Source: Halorientalis pallida (GTDB lineage Archaea; Halobacteriota; Halobacteria; Halobacteriales; Haloarculaceae). From it: a stretch of DNA of 64,000 nt. Under the pieces are notes generated by a model. That model saw nothing but the letters and a program-made list of their open reading frames with translations, was not told where the DNA came from and did not search any database. A program made the translations under genes and the position numbers. Below are positions 52,611-61,851 of this stretch, piece by piece. Position 1 is the first letter of the stretch; each line of letters begins with the position of its first letter. The stretch spans positions 1 through 64,000 of the forward strand of contig NZ_RDFA01000006.1 in assembly GCF_004118325.1 (NCBI RefSeq), read 5' to 3'.

Positions 52611-53042
52611 ATGGACGAGAAACGCGAGCAGTTCCTCGCTGGCGAACGCCCCGACGACGTACTGCTGTACTTCGACGAGCGCGCCGTCTCGGGGATGGAC
52701 CGCCTCGCGAAGGTCGGCGAGAGTGTCGATGGCGGTGTGGTGCTGATCCTCCCCGGCGAGGAAGGCCGGGCGGCCTTCCAGCGGGCGGTCGGCGTCGATC
52801 CGATGACGTTGGCCCAGTCGGCGATGGGTAACGAGGGGGAGATCGACCGCGGCTGTACCGGCGGGGCTTGCCCGGAAGCGGACAGCCAGGACGGCGACCA
52901 CCACGCCCGCTTCGTCTTCGCCTTCGCCGAGGAACAGAACGAGGAGGTCGGCGGGCTCTACGCCGAGGGGGACGTAATCCACGCCTACGCCCGGTGTGAC
53001 TGCGACACGACCTACTCCGAGAAGTGGGTCGCCGAGGACTGA
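52611..53042 (+). CDS. DUF5807-like haloarchaeal protein
   Basis: A 143-residue soluble acidic protein with MDEKREQFLAGERPDDVLLYF, a central DRGCTGGACPEADSQ Cys pair and a C-terminal ARCDCDTTYSEKWVAED; the four Cys may bind a metal. The family (DUF5807) is haloarchaeal and uncharacterised. ATG 52611 is chosen; the frame is open far upstream. It begins 338 bp after arlJ. Confidence 0.8.
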   Translation: MDEKREQFLAGERPDDVLLYFDERAVSGMDRLAKVGESVDGGVVLILPGEEGRAAFQRAVGVDPMTLAQSAMGNEGEIDRGCTGGACPEADSQDGDHHARFVFAFAEEQNEEVGGLYAEGDVIHAYARCDCDTTYSEKWVAED

Positions 53043-53043
53043 G

Positions 53044-53253
53044 CTACTCGCCGGGTTCCTCGTGGGTCGTTCCGACGTAGACCGCACACACCAGAAACAT
53101 CGCGATCACGAGCCCCGTCTGCGCGGCACCGCTGTCCGGAGCCAGTTCCTGCAGGAGGAGTATCGTCCCACTACCGACAGCGACGACCGCGATCAGTGCG
53201 ACAAACAGCTTCGGGTTCTTCGACGCGACGCGCGTCATCGAGGGGAAAGCCAT
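53044..53253 (-). CDS. Small two-helix membrane protein
   Basis: A 69-residue protein: positively charged N-terminus (PSMTRVASKNPK) then two membrane helices (about 16-36 and 45-62) with an EEPGE tail. Function unknown. It converges with the DUF5807 gene with one base between them. Confidence 0.65.
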   Translation of the reverse strand: MAFPSMTRVASKNPKLFVALIAVVAVGSGTILLLQELAPDSGAAQTGLVIAMFLVCAVYVGTTHEEPGE

Positions 53254-53350
53254 GCCTACCCCTGTCGGCCTGGTGGTAAAGTCGGTTTCGGGACCGAAAT
53301 CGCACGACTGCAACCGGACGAAATCCGCAAGCGACCTGCAATCGAACGGC

Positions 53351-54457
53351 CTACCCCTCGGTCTCGACGACGTCCTCGCCGCCCTCGGCTTCTACCTCCC
53401 GCTTCACGTCGTGGAAGGCCTCGACGATGACCTGGCGGGCGACCGCACCACGAGTCGTCCAGTGGTTGGCGTAGTCCAGCATGTCGTCGTAGATGTCGGG
53501 TTTACAGCCCGCGGCCTTGGGGTGGCCACCGCCGTTGACCTTCGCGGCGACCTCGTGGGCGCGCTCGAACGCGTCGGTGCCACGGATGCTGGCGCTCCCG
53601 GCAGGCTTGACGATGACGGCGGCGTCGGTGCCCTGCTGACGGAGGGCTTCGGCGACCTCGTTCTGGGAACAGCGGCCGTAGGTGACGCCGACGGTCCAGT
53701 CGCCGATCTCGTGGACTTCCGCGCGGTCGACGGCCCGCTCGATCAGGGCCTCCTTCTCGACGCGCTGTTCGGCGAGGAAGTCCTCGACTTCCTCGGGGAG
53801 GTCAGCGCCGTGTTCGCGGACCGTCTCGATGTACCCCTCGGGGTCGGCCCAGTAGGCGTAGTCGGCCAGGTCGTCGCTCCGGGGGTCCTCACGGAGCCAG
53901 AGGTCGTGATCGCGGGTGACGACGGCGAGTTCGGCGAGGTACTCGGGCACGTCGGCGCCGAGTGAGCGAGCGACCACGTCGGCCGAACACTCCTCGTCGG
54001 ACTCGCCGACGACCCGACGGGTCACGAGTTCGTCCACGCGTGCGCCCACGTCCGCGTCCCACTGGTGGTGGTCGAACCAGTGGACCTCGCTGGCGCGGTC
54101 GGCGACCAGTTCGAGGTGTTCCAGGTCCGTCTCCGCGTCGGGACAGAGATCACAGACGAACACCGGGATTTCGGGGTCGGCGTACTCGGCGACGTACTCC
54201 AGCGCGGTCGCGATGTCGCGCGGGCCGGCGGGGATCAGCGCAGCCTCGGCGACCAGTTCCCGGAGCAGGGCCACACAGGCCAACCCGTCGGCGTCGGGGT
54301 CGGCGATCACCACGGCAGGGGCGTCGGCGAGCGCTTCGCGTGCCTCGCGTTCCTGTTCGGCCTCGGCGACCGAGTCCGGGTGGAAAAAGCCCTCGCCGGG
54401 GAGCAGTGACTTCCGGGTGAGAGAGAGCCGCTCGTCGTCGATGAGCCAGTCGTCCAT
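53351..54457 (-). CDS. DHH/DHHA1 family phosphoesterase
   Basis: A 368-residue phosphoesterase related to RecJ/NrnA. ADPDADGLACVALLRE (about 51-66, Mn ligands), VFVCDLCPDAE, HWFDHHQWDAD (DHH motif) and the C-terminal DHHA1 motif GGGHPKAAG. It probably degrades short oligonucleotides or dinucleotides; a 3',5'-bisphosphate activity is also known in the family. ATG 54457 is chosen, with MDDWLIDDERL following; an open frame continues upstream. Starts 45 bp after the Usp gene on the same strand. Confidence 0.9.
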   Translation of the reverse strand: MDDWLIDDERLSLTRKSLLPGEGFFHPDSVAEAEQEREAREALADAPAVVIADPDADGLACVALLRELVAEAALIPAGPRDIATALEYVAEYADPEIPVFVCDLCPDAETDLEHLELVADRASEVHWFDHHQWDADVGARVDELVTRRVVGESDEECSADVVARSLGADVPEYLAELAVVTRDHDLWLREDPRSDDLADYAYWADPEGYIETVREHGADLPEEVEDFLAEQRVEKEALIERAVDRAEVHEIGDWTVGVTYGRCSQNEVAEALRQQGTDAAVIVKPAGSASIRGTDAFERAHEVAAKVNGGGHPKAAGCKPDIYDDMLDYANHWTTRGAVARQVIVEAFHDVKREVEAEGGEDVVETEG

Positions 54458-54501
54458 ACCGCCCACAACGCGGCGGGCGTCAAGAAGGGCACGGTCGCCC
54501 G

Positions 54502-54957
54502 TCAGGCGGGCGTGTCGGTCCGTGGCTCCTCGTCGGCGTCGAGCTGGCGGACGGTCAACACCGGGGTTGGACACCGGCGGACGACACCCTCGGCGACGCT
54601 GCCCAGCAGGAACGAGTGCTCGCCGTGGCGGCCGCGCGTCCCCATCGCGATCACGTCCGCGTCGAAGTCCGAGACGTACTGGCAGATCTCGTTGACCGGC
54701 TTCCCCTCGCGGACGGCGGTGTTGATCTCGCGGTCGGCGTGCTCGACGACGGTTTCGAGCGCCGCCTCGCCCGCGTCTTCGAGTGCATCGCGGAGTTGCG
54801 CGCGCACCTGCTCGGGGGACCCCTCCACGTCACTGCCGTCGATCACGTACAGCGCGTGGACCGTCGCGTCGAACCGCGCGGCCAGGTCGAGCGCCACGGT
54901 GACGGCCCGCTCGACGCTCTCGGAACCGTCCGTCGCGATCACAACGGTGTCGAACAT
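54502..54957 (-). CDS. Universal stress protein (UspA family)
   Basis: A 151-residue single Usp domain. MFDTVVIATDGSE at the start, VIAMGTRGRHG and GSVAEGVVRRCPTPVLTVR form the ATP-binding G-2x-G-9x-G(S/T) motif. Probably an ATP-binding stress protein. It is divergent from a second Usp-like gene 95 bp away. Confidence 0.92.
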   Translation of the reverse strand: MFDTVVIATDGSESVERAVTVALDLAARFDATVHALYVIDGSDVEGSPEQVRAQLRDALEDAGEAALETVVEHADREINTAVREGKPVNEICQYVSDFDADVIAMGTRGRHGEHSFLLGSVAEGVVRRCPTPVLTVRQLDADEEPRTDTPA

Positions 54958-55052
54958 TACCGGCCGCTACCGCTCGCGCCGTGATAAAAGGCCCGCCGAG
55001 TCCGACCTGGTCGCTCGGTGCCTTTTTGCCCCTGCCGGGCGGACGGTGGAGC

Positions 55053-55502
55053 ATGTCAGCCGTCGAGTTCGACCAGGTCCTCGTGCCCCTCGACGGGAGC
55101 GAGGAGTCACTGGAAGCCGCCGAGTACGCCGTCGCCGTCGCCGAGCGGTACGACGCGGACGTCCACGCACTGTACGTCCTCGACGAATCGGTCGTCCGCA
55201 GTCTGGAGTCGGGCGAACTCGAAGGCGATACCGTGGCCGCCGACACCGAGGAGTTCATGGAGTCCGTCGACCGACTCGTGGCCGACCACGACATCGCGAT
55301 GGGGCACTCGATGGCGCTCGGCTTCGTCACGACCCAACTCACCCACCACCCCGGGAGCGTCATCCTCGACACCGCCGACGCCGTCGCCGCCGACTTCCTC
55401 GTGATCCCACGGGAACCGGTCTCGGGCGACCCCGACGAGGTCCTCGGGAAAGCCGCCGAGTACGTCCTCCAGTACGCCAGCCAACCCGTCCTCTCTGTGT
55501 GA
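55053..55502 (+). CDS. Universal stress protein-like, without classical ATP motif
   Basis: A 149-residue Usp-fold protein starting MSAVEFDQVLVPLDGSEE. The C-terminal half has DFLVIPREPVSGDPDEVLGKAAEYVLQYASQPVLSV, where the usual GxxGxxxxxxxxxG(S/T) is not clear, so ATP binding may be absent. ATG 55053 is chosen after a TTTTTGCCC stretch. Divergent from the neighbouring Usp gene. Confidence 0.85.
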   Translation: MSAVEFDQVLVPLDGSEESLEAAEYAVAVAERYDADVHALYVLDESVVRSLESGELEGDTVAADTEEFMESVDRLVADHDIAMGHSMALGFVTTQLTHHPGSVILDTADAVAADFLVIPREPVSGDPDEVLGKAAEYVLQYASQPVLSV

Positions 55503-55707
55503 GCGGCTGCCACGGGCCACCCCGCCGCCCAGACGTGTATGCTGACAAACGTTTTTATTCCCGACTCAAGTACTTATATACTCGGTGACGACCGCTGCCA
55601 CCGGATTACCGGAACCGCCAGCAGACGGCGGGTCTCGGAAGCGCTATACACACTCCGTAGGGGGCAGTTCGGGTAACTACCCCAACGTTTATGATACTCC
55701 TCAGCAA

Positions 55708-55762
55708 GTATATGATATATACCGGATCTCGATCCGGATATGCTAAGGGGGGTTTAGCATAT
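55708..55762 (+). promoter_or_regulatory. Three abutting palindromes upstream of the VirB4-like operon
   Basis: GTATAT-GAT-ATATAC (55708-55722) is followed directly by CCGGATC-TC-GATCCGG (55722-55737) and then ATATGCTAA, a G-rich 7-nt loop, and TTAGCATAT (55738-55762). The last arm covers the first two bases of the ATG at 55761. The first contains TATA-like sequence. They could be operators for a repressor or a structure masking translation. Confidence 0.65.
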
Positions 55763-55847
55763 GGGGAAGCAAGCAACGCAACACGTAGCACAAGCAGTAG
55801 TCAGTACTGAGCGGAAATCACACACGGGCGCTCTGGGGGGTGCCTGA
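55761..55847 (+). CDS. 28-residue peptide at the head of the type IV secretion-like operon
   Basis: Reads MGKQATQHVAQAVVSTERKS and ends HTGALGGA, a basic, non-hydrophobic peptide. The start is embedded in a palindrome and the stop lies one base before the ATG of the next gene, suggesting a coupled leader peptide. It might also be chance. No homologue known to me. Confidence 0.45.
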   Translation: MGKQATQHVAQAVVSTERKSHTGALGGA

Positions 55848-55848
55848 G

Positions 55849-56406
55849 ATGACCGCCGATAGCGTGCGGGCTCGGCTCGGCGAACCGGTCGCGAACCTCT
55901 GGTTGGCGTTCGACCACCAGCTGTTCGCACTCTCGCCCCAGGCGAGTCGCCTGCTGGCGATTCTCGTGACCGCCGCGTCGGCGCTCATGGGGGTGGTGAT
56001 GCTTCGAATCGTGGCTACCACGGCCGTGATGTCGGCGGCCGCGCAGTCGGGCGGATCCAGCGGGGGGGCCGATCCGAGGGTCCAGGGCGTGCTCTGTGAG
56101 AGCGCGATCCCGATCGATACCTTGATCGCGTTCGGTCTCGCCGCGATCTCGATGTTCCTGCTGGTCAAGGCCATCATGCAGGGGACCGTCGCGTTCAACA
56201 AGCTGGGTTCGTCGCGGGCACAACAGCAGTTCGAGGGCAAGCAGGCACTGGCCGGCGCTGGCAAGACGGCGGCCGGTGCCTTCGTCCCACCGCTGTTCGT
56301 CGCGGTGCTGAACACGATCTTCCCGGACCAGATGATCGCCCAGTGCCTGATGAACGGACTCACTGGCGGGAACATCTTCGGCACGATCGCCGTGCTACCG
56401 TTCTGA
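55849..56406 (+). CDS. Small polytopic membrane protein of the VirB4-like operon
   Basis: A 185-residue protein with three hydrophobic segments (about 34-62, 82-107, 135-155) and Gly/Ala-rich loops. The position ahead of VirB6-like and VirB4-like genes, the small size and the Gly/Ala-rich membrane helices recall VirB2/TrbC-like pilins or inner-membrane partners, but no pilin cleavage motif is seen. GTG 55840 is an alternative start. Function is inferred from neighbours only. Confidence 0.65.
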   Translation: MTADSVRARLGEPVANLWLAFDHQLFALSPQASRLLAILVTAASALMGVVMLRIVATTAVMSAAAQSGGSSGGADPRVQGVLCESAIPIDTLIAFGLAAISMFLLVKAIMQGTVAFNKLGSSRAQQQFEGKQALAGAGKTAAGAFVPPLFVAVLNTIFPDQMIAQCLMNGLTGGNIFGTIAVLPF

Positions 56407-56544
56407 GGGCGGGCCAGGAGTGCTCTCCGCCCCGACCGGGGGCCTGCGATGGTGCCCGGCGAGCCGGCGTCACGCACACGGGGGGTCGCCTCCGGACAGT
56501 CGAACAGTCACATCGCCGACCACAGTCTCGGGAGTGTCGAACAC

Positions 56545-58011
56545 ATGAGACGTTACGTCTTGCTCGCGCTGGTGCTCTGTACCGTACTGGCGGCCCCTAC
56601 CTCGGCCGCCGCCGGCACACTGTCCGGTCCGGCGGACGGGACCGCAACACAGCAGGCCGTCGGTACCGACTTCGCCCTGCAGACCGACGACAGCACCGGG
56701 AACGACACGAGCAGTACACGGAACGACACGGACGGGACTCAGAACGGGACGAGCGGCGACGCCGGCGACGACGGCCTGACCGAGGACGACATCCAGGATG
56801 CCGTCATCGGTGCGCTGTTGGGCTCGGACTCCGGGTCGGGCGGTGACTCCGGCTCGGATTCGGACTCGGGCTCCGATTCTGACTCCGGTGTCTTCACCTC
56901 GATCGCAGAGGACGCCATCGAGGGCGCAATCCTCGACCTGCTCGACGGACTCGGTGACGACGCGTCGGCGGTCGCGCAGGACTTCCGGAAGAAAGGCATC
57001 ATCTTCCGCGTCCCGGCACCGGGTGCGATGGGCCAACCGCTGACGTGGGTCCAGCCCAGCGAGTGGACTGGCGACCACGGGGAGAAGTGGGAGCAAACGT
57101 ACAACTACTTCTGGGTGATCGGATTCCTCGGATTCGCCGGCCTGCTCCCCGCCTTGATGCTCGCGATGGGGAAGGGGAACCGGTCGCCCGACCGTGGCAC
57201 TGCACAGCGGTTCGTCCGCGGATTCCTCTTGATCGTCCTCGGCTGGATCGTCGTCGCGTTCCTCTATCACTCCGCGGACGCGGTCACGCAACTCATCGCC
57301 CCGTCACCCTGGGGTGGTGATGGACCAGGTGGTGCGCCCGGGTACATGGACGTGCTGGAGACGAGCAAGAACAGCGACCTGGCGGTTCTCGGACCGGTCC
57401 TCAGCGGCACCAAGGGCGGGCTCTTGATGACCGCGTTCGGCGTCCTCTACGTGCAGTTCGTCCTGACCTTCGTCTGTGCGGCCCTGTGGCCCGCGATGTG
57501 GGTGCTCAACGCCTACCGGTCGACGATGGCCCGCTCGGCAGGGAAGATCGGGCTGACGTTCATGGGCGCGTTGCTGCTGATGAAGATGATGCAGGCCGTC
57601 ATCTTCCGGTTCCTCGTCGGGTTGGATCTGACAGGGACGACGGGCGAACTCGCGGCGACGGTCGGGATCGGTGTCACGTTCGTCCTCCTACCCTACACCG
57701 TGCTGGCGAAGATGATCCCGCGGACGTTGTTGATCTTCGGTCTGCACGAACTCCGGGAGAAAGGCCGGGAGGACAGACGCTACCAGGAGCGGATGGGGAA
57801 CGTTCGCCGGAAGTTCAACCAGTCGCTCCGGCGCAGTCCGGACGGCGGCGTCGAACGGATCGGACCGGCCGACCGGGGTTCGAAGGGACTGCCGAACCGC
57901 CAGCGCGGTCGGCTGGAGTCGACCCGCGCCGACCGTGGGCGCGAACTCCCGCGGGGCTCGAGCGGTCGGCCCGACCGACGAACTGGCGGCGATTCGGAGG
58001 ACAGGAGGTAA
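56545..58011 (+). CDS. VirB6/TrbL-like polytopic membrane protein
   Basis: A 488-residue protein. Signal peptide 1-25 (MRRYVLLALVLCTVLAAPTSA), an outside Asn/Asp/Ser-rich part (about 26-120, including an SDSDSGS repeat), then five or six membrane helices between about 185 and 410 (YFWVIGFLGFAGLLPALMLAM, FVRGFLLIVLGWIVVAFLYH, LLMTAFGVLYVQFVLTFVC and others), ending in a long basic cytoplasmic tail (about 415-488, many Arg). This layout fits VirB6/TrbL components of type IV secretion channels. The VirB4-like ATPase follows 6 bp later. Family is assigned by topology and context. Confidence 0.7.
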   Translation: MRRYVLLALVLCTVLAAPTSAAAGTLSGPADGTATQQAVGTDFALQTDDSTGNDTSSTRNDTDGTQNGTSGDAGDDGLTEDDIQDAVIGALLGSDSGSGGDSGSDSDSGSDSDSGVFTSIAEDAIEGAILDLLDGLGDDASAVAQDFRKKGIIFRVPAPGAMGQPLTWVQPSEWTGDHGEKWEQTYNYFWVIGFLGFAGLLPALMLAMGKGNRSPDRGTAQRFVRGFLLIVLGWIVVAFLYHSADAVTQLIAPSPWGGDGPGGAPGYMDVLETSKNSDLAVLGPVLSGTKGGLLMTAFGVLYVQFVLTFVCAALWPAMWVLNAYRSTMARSAGKIGLTFMGALLLMKMMQAVIFRFLVGLDLTGTTGELAATVGIGVTFVLLPYTVLAKMIPRTLLIFGLHELREKGREDRRYQERMGNVRRKFNQSLRRSPDGGVERIGPADRGSKGLPNRQRGRLESTRADRGRELPRGSSGRPDRRTGGDSEDRR

Positions 58012-58017
58012 CTACCG

Positions 58018-61000
58018 ATGTCGAACGATCTTCCACGACCGAGCGACGAGAGACGCGAACAGCGCACCACGCGGGACCCGAGTCAACTGGTCCCGCCGTA
58101 CATCGACACCTCGATCGAGATTCTCGGTCCGCTGACGACCGCGGATCTCCTCCTGTACCTGCCGGCCGGGATCGCGGCGCTGGTCGCGCTGTTCGCGCTG
58201 ACGTCGGACACGTGGGGGCTGTTCGTCCCGGCGCTGGTCACCGGCGGCGTCCTCACGTTCGTCGCGACGGCAGCCAAGATCACGACCGACTGGTACTCCT
58301 CGCCGCGCGGACGCGTCGAGGCGTGGCTCCACTCGCTGTGGCGCTCACGGACACTCCCCTGGGACCACGAAGACGTCGTCGACCGGTCGATCCCCGGCGT
58401 TCGCGGGTTCCAGCCCGAGGGCACCGCCAAGATGGACGACGGCCGCTACGTCGGGGTCGTCCGCGTCGACCCGACTAACGCTGCCCTGGGGGCCGACCGC
58501 GAACTCGACGGGCTCGCGGCACAGCTGTCGGGCGTTATCGACGAACAGATCAAGGACTTCGACTTCAAGCTGTTCGCCACGACGGGCGAGTACGACGCCG
58601 AGGACGTCGTCGGGCAGTACGAACAGCGCGCGGAAAGCGCCGACCGGCTCGACGAGGACTTCCAGACCGCGATGTACAAGCGGGAACTGCTCGAGGACGT
58701 GGCCGACTGGTACCGCGAGACCGACCGGCCCCAGTGGGCGGCCAACGACTGGCGGTACTACGTCGTGGTCGAGGTCACGCCCGGCGACGTGCAGTCCCCC
58801 GGTGACGTGAGCGTCTGGGACATGCTCAACCCGCTCTCGAGTGTCGACCCCGAGGCGGCGGACAAGCGTCAGTACGCGACCCTGCTCGACCGGCTCTCGA
58901 CGGTCGAGGGGGCCATCGACGGCATCACGGGCCTGCACGCCGCCCGGATCGGTGTGCGGGAACACATCGAACTCCTCAGCGAGTACTGGACCGGCCAGGA
59001 CGCGGTGCCTAGCGAGAACCTGATCCGGGCCATCGAGGAGGAGGAACTCTCGGATGCCCAGCAGGCCCGCATGGACGAACTGTTCGCGCCCGACGAACTC
59101 GACGTGCACGGCGACTACGTCGAGGTGGGCGACGAGTTCTGTCGGACCTTCTGGATCGCCGAGTGGCCCGTCGAACCCCAATCACTGTTCCTCCGTGACC
59201 TGTTCACCCTGCGGGGCGTCGACGTGGACGTGTGCTTCCACGTCGGAGCCACGGACAAGCGCACGACGACCGCCGAACTCGAACGGATCATCGCCGACAT
59301 CGAGTCCGAGGGTCACGAACGCCGCGAGAGTTCCGACGTGTCCGCGGCGGACATCGACCGCGACGTGGACGCCTACGTGACCTATCGGGAACTCCTGCGG
59401 ACGACCCGGACCCAGCCCTGGGACTTCGCGGGCTACGTCACCGTCAGAGCCGATACCGAGGCCGCCCTCAGGCGCGCCGAGTCGGCCATCGAGGAGTTCG
59501 ACGACGTCGAATTCGCCAAGCAGTCGGTACTCGACGACGACGCCGAGACGATCCGCGACACGCTCGAATCCTCCCCCGCGGACTGTTTCACCGTCGTCCC
59601 GACCAGTCGCCAACTCGAGGCGTTCCAGTCCGGCGCGCCGACGGGTCGTGACGCCTTCACCGATGCCTCGAAGATCGACAAGACAACCTCGGTGCCCGGC
59701 GGGGCCATCGGCGCGACCTTCCCCTTCTGCGGGACGGACGTGCGCGAACCGACCGGGATGGACTGGGGGCGCAACAAACAGAACGGCGCGATGCTGAAGG
59801 CCGACCCCTTCGAGCGCGAGAGCGCCCCGCACATCCTCACCATCGGGAAGTCCCGGAGCGGGAAGACCTACGCCTCGACGAAGGCCGCGGCCCGGTGGTA
59901 CCTCCAGAGTGAGGATCACACGCTGATCCTCTGTGACACCCAGAGTGGGTTCGACGGCATCACGAAACTGCTCGGCGGCGAGCACATCGTCGTCGACGGG
60001 ACCCAGACGAGCAACCCGCTGGACATCCAGCCGCTGCCCGACCACGTCCGGGAGTCCGCCGGTGGCCGCGTCGATCCCTACCGCATGAAGATCGAGGAGG
60101 CCACACAGTTTTTCGCCGGCATCCTCCGCTCGCAGGGGATCGACCCCGGCGACTACGTCGCCACCATCGAGGAGGGGCTGGAGGGCACCTACGACCGCGC
60201 GGGCATCTACCAGGACGACCTGGACAGCCACGCCCGCGAGAGCCCGACCATCGAGGACTTCATCGACACGCTGGGGGACATGCTGGAGAACCCCGACACC
60301 TACACCCACACCGAACACGCCGCCGAGATCGAGCAGAAAGTCGAGCGGGTCAGCGACCTGCTCGACAAGCTCTCGGGGTTCAAGCAGGGCGGGAAGTATC
60401 ACCACCTCGAAACCGGCGCGGGGATCATGGACCCGGACGTGGACATGGCGTACCTGGACCTCCAGCAACTCCGGGACGCCAGTGACGCAGAGAAGTCGAT
60501 CATGCTCCAGCTCATGCTGGGGCAGGTCGCACAGAAGGCCAAACGGACGCGGGGCAAACTCGTGTTCGTGATCGACGAGGCGCACGTCCTCTTCCACTCC
60601 GAGGAGATGACCCGCTGGCTCCAGAAGGCCGCCCGGGAGTGGGCCCGCTACGACGCCGCGCTGTGGTTCATCAGCCAGTCGCCACGCGAGTTCATCCAGC
60701 AGTCCTCCGAGCGGGACGTGGGTCAGGAGAACGAACGCCGCACCATCGTCGACCAGTGCTCGACGATCAACTTCTTCCGAACGCCGCGCGTGTCCCCGGA
60801 CACGCTCGCGCAGTTCGGCCTCGACCGCCAGCAGATCGACTGGATCCGCGAGGAGGCCACGCCCGGCAAGTCCGGGAAGGGGTACTCCGAGGCGCTGACC
60901 TACTTCGAGGACTACGAGGGCTGGTTCCCGACGTACGTGGAGGCCTCGCCGTTCGAGGATCTCGTCTACAACTACACGCCCCGTGAACACGGGAACTTCC

Positions 61001-61335
61001 ACGAGTACGTCCAGCGCCACTGGGGGGCCGTCGAGGAGGGGATCATCGTCGACGGCGAGATCACCGTCGATCCGAGCGTCCCGCTGACCGACTCACGGAC
61101 CGCCGAGGCGGAACCGATCACGGACGGGAAAGGACAGGACCCCGACGAGTCCACGCTGGAACCGCCCGAACCGGAGCCCGAGGAAATCGACGCCGAAACC
61201 GACGATCCGTTGGACCCCGGCCTCGATGGGGAACACGAGTCCACGGCCGACGCCGCGACCGATCCCAACGGGACGCCGCCCTGGCTCGACGAGTCCGAGG
61301 ACGACCCCGATCCGGACGACGTGGACCTATTCTAG
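58018..61335 (+). CDS. VirB4-like type IV secretion ATPase with VirB3-like N-terminus
   Basis: A 1105-residue protein. Residues 22-85 (PPYIDTSIEILGPLTTADLLLYLPAG... two helices then KITTDWYSSPRGRVEAWL) look like a VirB3/PrgI domain fused to the ATPase. About 90-560 is the VirB4 N-terminal domain. The HerA/VirB4 ATPase has Walker A GKSRSGKT at about 609-616 and Walker B KLVFVIDEAH at about 847-856. The last 75 residues are an acidic Glu/Asp-Pro tail typical of haloarchaea. VirB4 energises transport through a type IV channel. No relaxase or VirD4 is nearby. Its end overlaps the GNAT gene by 9 bp. Confidence 0.88.
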   Translation: MSNDLPRPSDERREQRTTRDPSQLVPPYIDTSIEILGPLTTADLLLYLPAGIAALVALFALTSDTWGLFVPALVTGGVLTFVATAAKITTDWYSSPRGRVEAWLHSLWRSRTLPWDHEDVVDRSIPGVRGFQPEGTAKMDDGRYVGVVRVDPTNAALGADRELDGLAAQLSGVIDEQIKDFDFKLFATTGEYDAEDVVGQYEQRAESADRLDEDFQTAMYKRELLEDVADWYRETDRPQWAANDWRYYVVVEVTPGDVQSPGDVSVWDMLNPLSSVDPEAADKRQYATLLDRLSTVEGAIDGITGLHAARIGVREHIELLSEYWTGQDAVPSENLIRAIEEEELSDAQQARMDELFAPDELDVHGDYVEVGDEFCRTFWIAEWPVEPQSLFLRDLFTLRGVDVDVCFHVGATDKRTTTAELERIIADIESEGHERRESSDVSAADIDRDVDAYVTYRELLRTTRTQPWDFAGYVTVRADTEAALRRAESAIEEFDDVEFAKQSVLDDDAETIRDTLESSPADCFTVVPTSRQLEAFQSGAPTGRDAFTDASKIDKTTSVPGGAIGATFPFCGTDVREPTGMDWGRNKQNGAMLKADPFERESAPHILTIGKSRSGKTYASTKAAARWYLQSEDHTLILCDTQSGFDGITKLLGGEHIVVDGTQTSNPLDIQPLPDHVRESAGGRVDPYRMKIEEATQFFAGILRSQGIDPGDYVATIEEGLEGTYDRAGIYQDDLDSHARESPTIEDFIDTLGDMLENPDTYTHTEHAAEIEQKVERVSDLLDKLSGFKQGGKYHHLETGAGIMDPDVDMAYLDLQQLRDASDAEKSIMLQLMLGQVAQKAKRTRGKLVFVIDEAHVLFHSEEMTRWLQKAAREWARYDAALWFISQSPREFIQQSSERDVGQENERRTIVDQCSTINFFRTPRVSPDTLAQFGLDRQQIDWIREEATPGKSGKGYSEALTYFEDYEGWFPTYVEASPFEDLVYNYTPREHGNFHEYVQRHWGAVEEGIIVDGEITVDPSVPLTDSRTAEAEPITDGKGQDPDESTLEPPEPEPEEIDAETDDPLDPGLDGEHESTADAATDPNGTPPWLDESEDDPDPDDVDLF

Positions 61336-61851
61336 CCGGATCGCCATCTCCAGTTCGAAGCTCTCGGTGCTGGTCATCTCGAAGCCGACCTTCTTGTAGA
61401 CCGCGATGGCGGGGTCGTTCCAGCGCTCGACGGTCAGCCAGACCTGTTCGACGCCCTCCTCCTGTGCGTACCCGAGCAAGTGTTCGAGCAGCTCGGTGCC
61501 GATGCCCGCGCCCTGATAAGGGCGGACGACGAAGATCGCCAGTTCGTAGCTCTCGCCCTCGTCGGGGACGAGCGTCGCGTGGCCGACCGGCGCGCCGTCG
61601 TGGCAGGCCACGACGTTCAGGCAGTCGTCGGAGAGCAAGACGTCGAGCCAGTCGCGGATGGGCTCCTCGCGGACCGGCGGAATCCCCTGGGCGCGGTCTT
61701 CGGCCTCGAAGTCGAGGTACATCTCGACGAGCGCCTCGGGGTCGTCGTCGCCGCCGGAGCGGTACCGGATCTCACGGCCCTCGCCGTCGGTGACGGTGTC
61801 GGGTGGACTCGGGAACTCGCCGGCGGGCTCGTCGGGGTACTCCCGGGTCAT
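61327..61851 (-). CDS. GNAT-family acetyltransferase
   Basis: A 174-residue N-acetyltransferase. The acetyl-CoA loop is VVRPYQGAGIGTELLEHLLGYA (Q/R-x-x-G-x-G/A), with VWLTVERWNDPAIAVYKKVGFE after it. Substrate unknown. The start at 61851 overlaps the stop of the upstream Usp gene (ATGA), and its 3' end overlaps the convergent VirB4-like gene by 9 bp. Confidence 0.9.
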   Translation of the reverse strand: MTREYPDEPAGEFPSPPDTVTDGEGREIRYRSGGDDDPEALVEMYLDFEAEDRAQGIPPVREEPIRDWLDVLLSDDCLNVVACHDGAPVGHATLVPDEGESYELAIFVVRPYQGAGIGTELLEHLLGYAQEEGVEQVWLTVERWNDPAIAVYKKVGFEMTSTESFELEMAIRLE

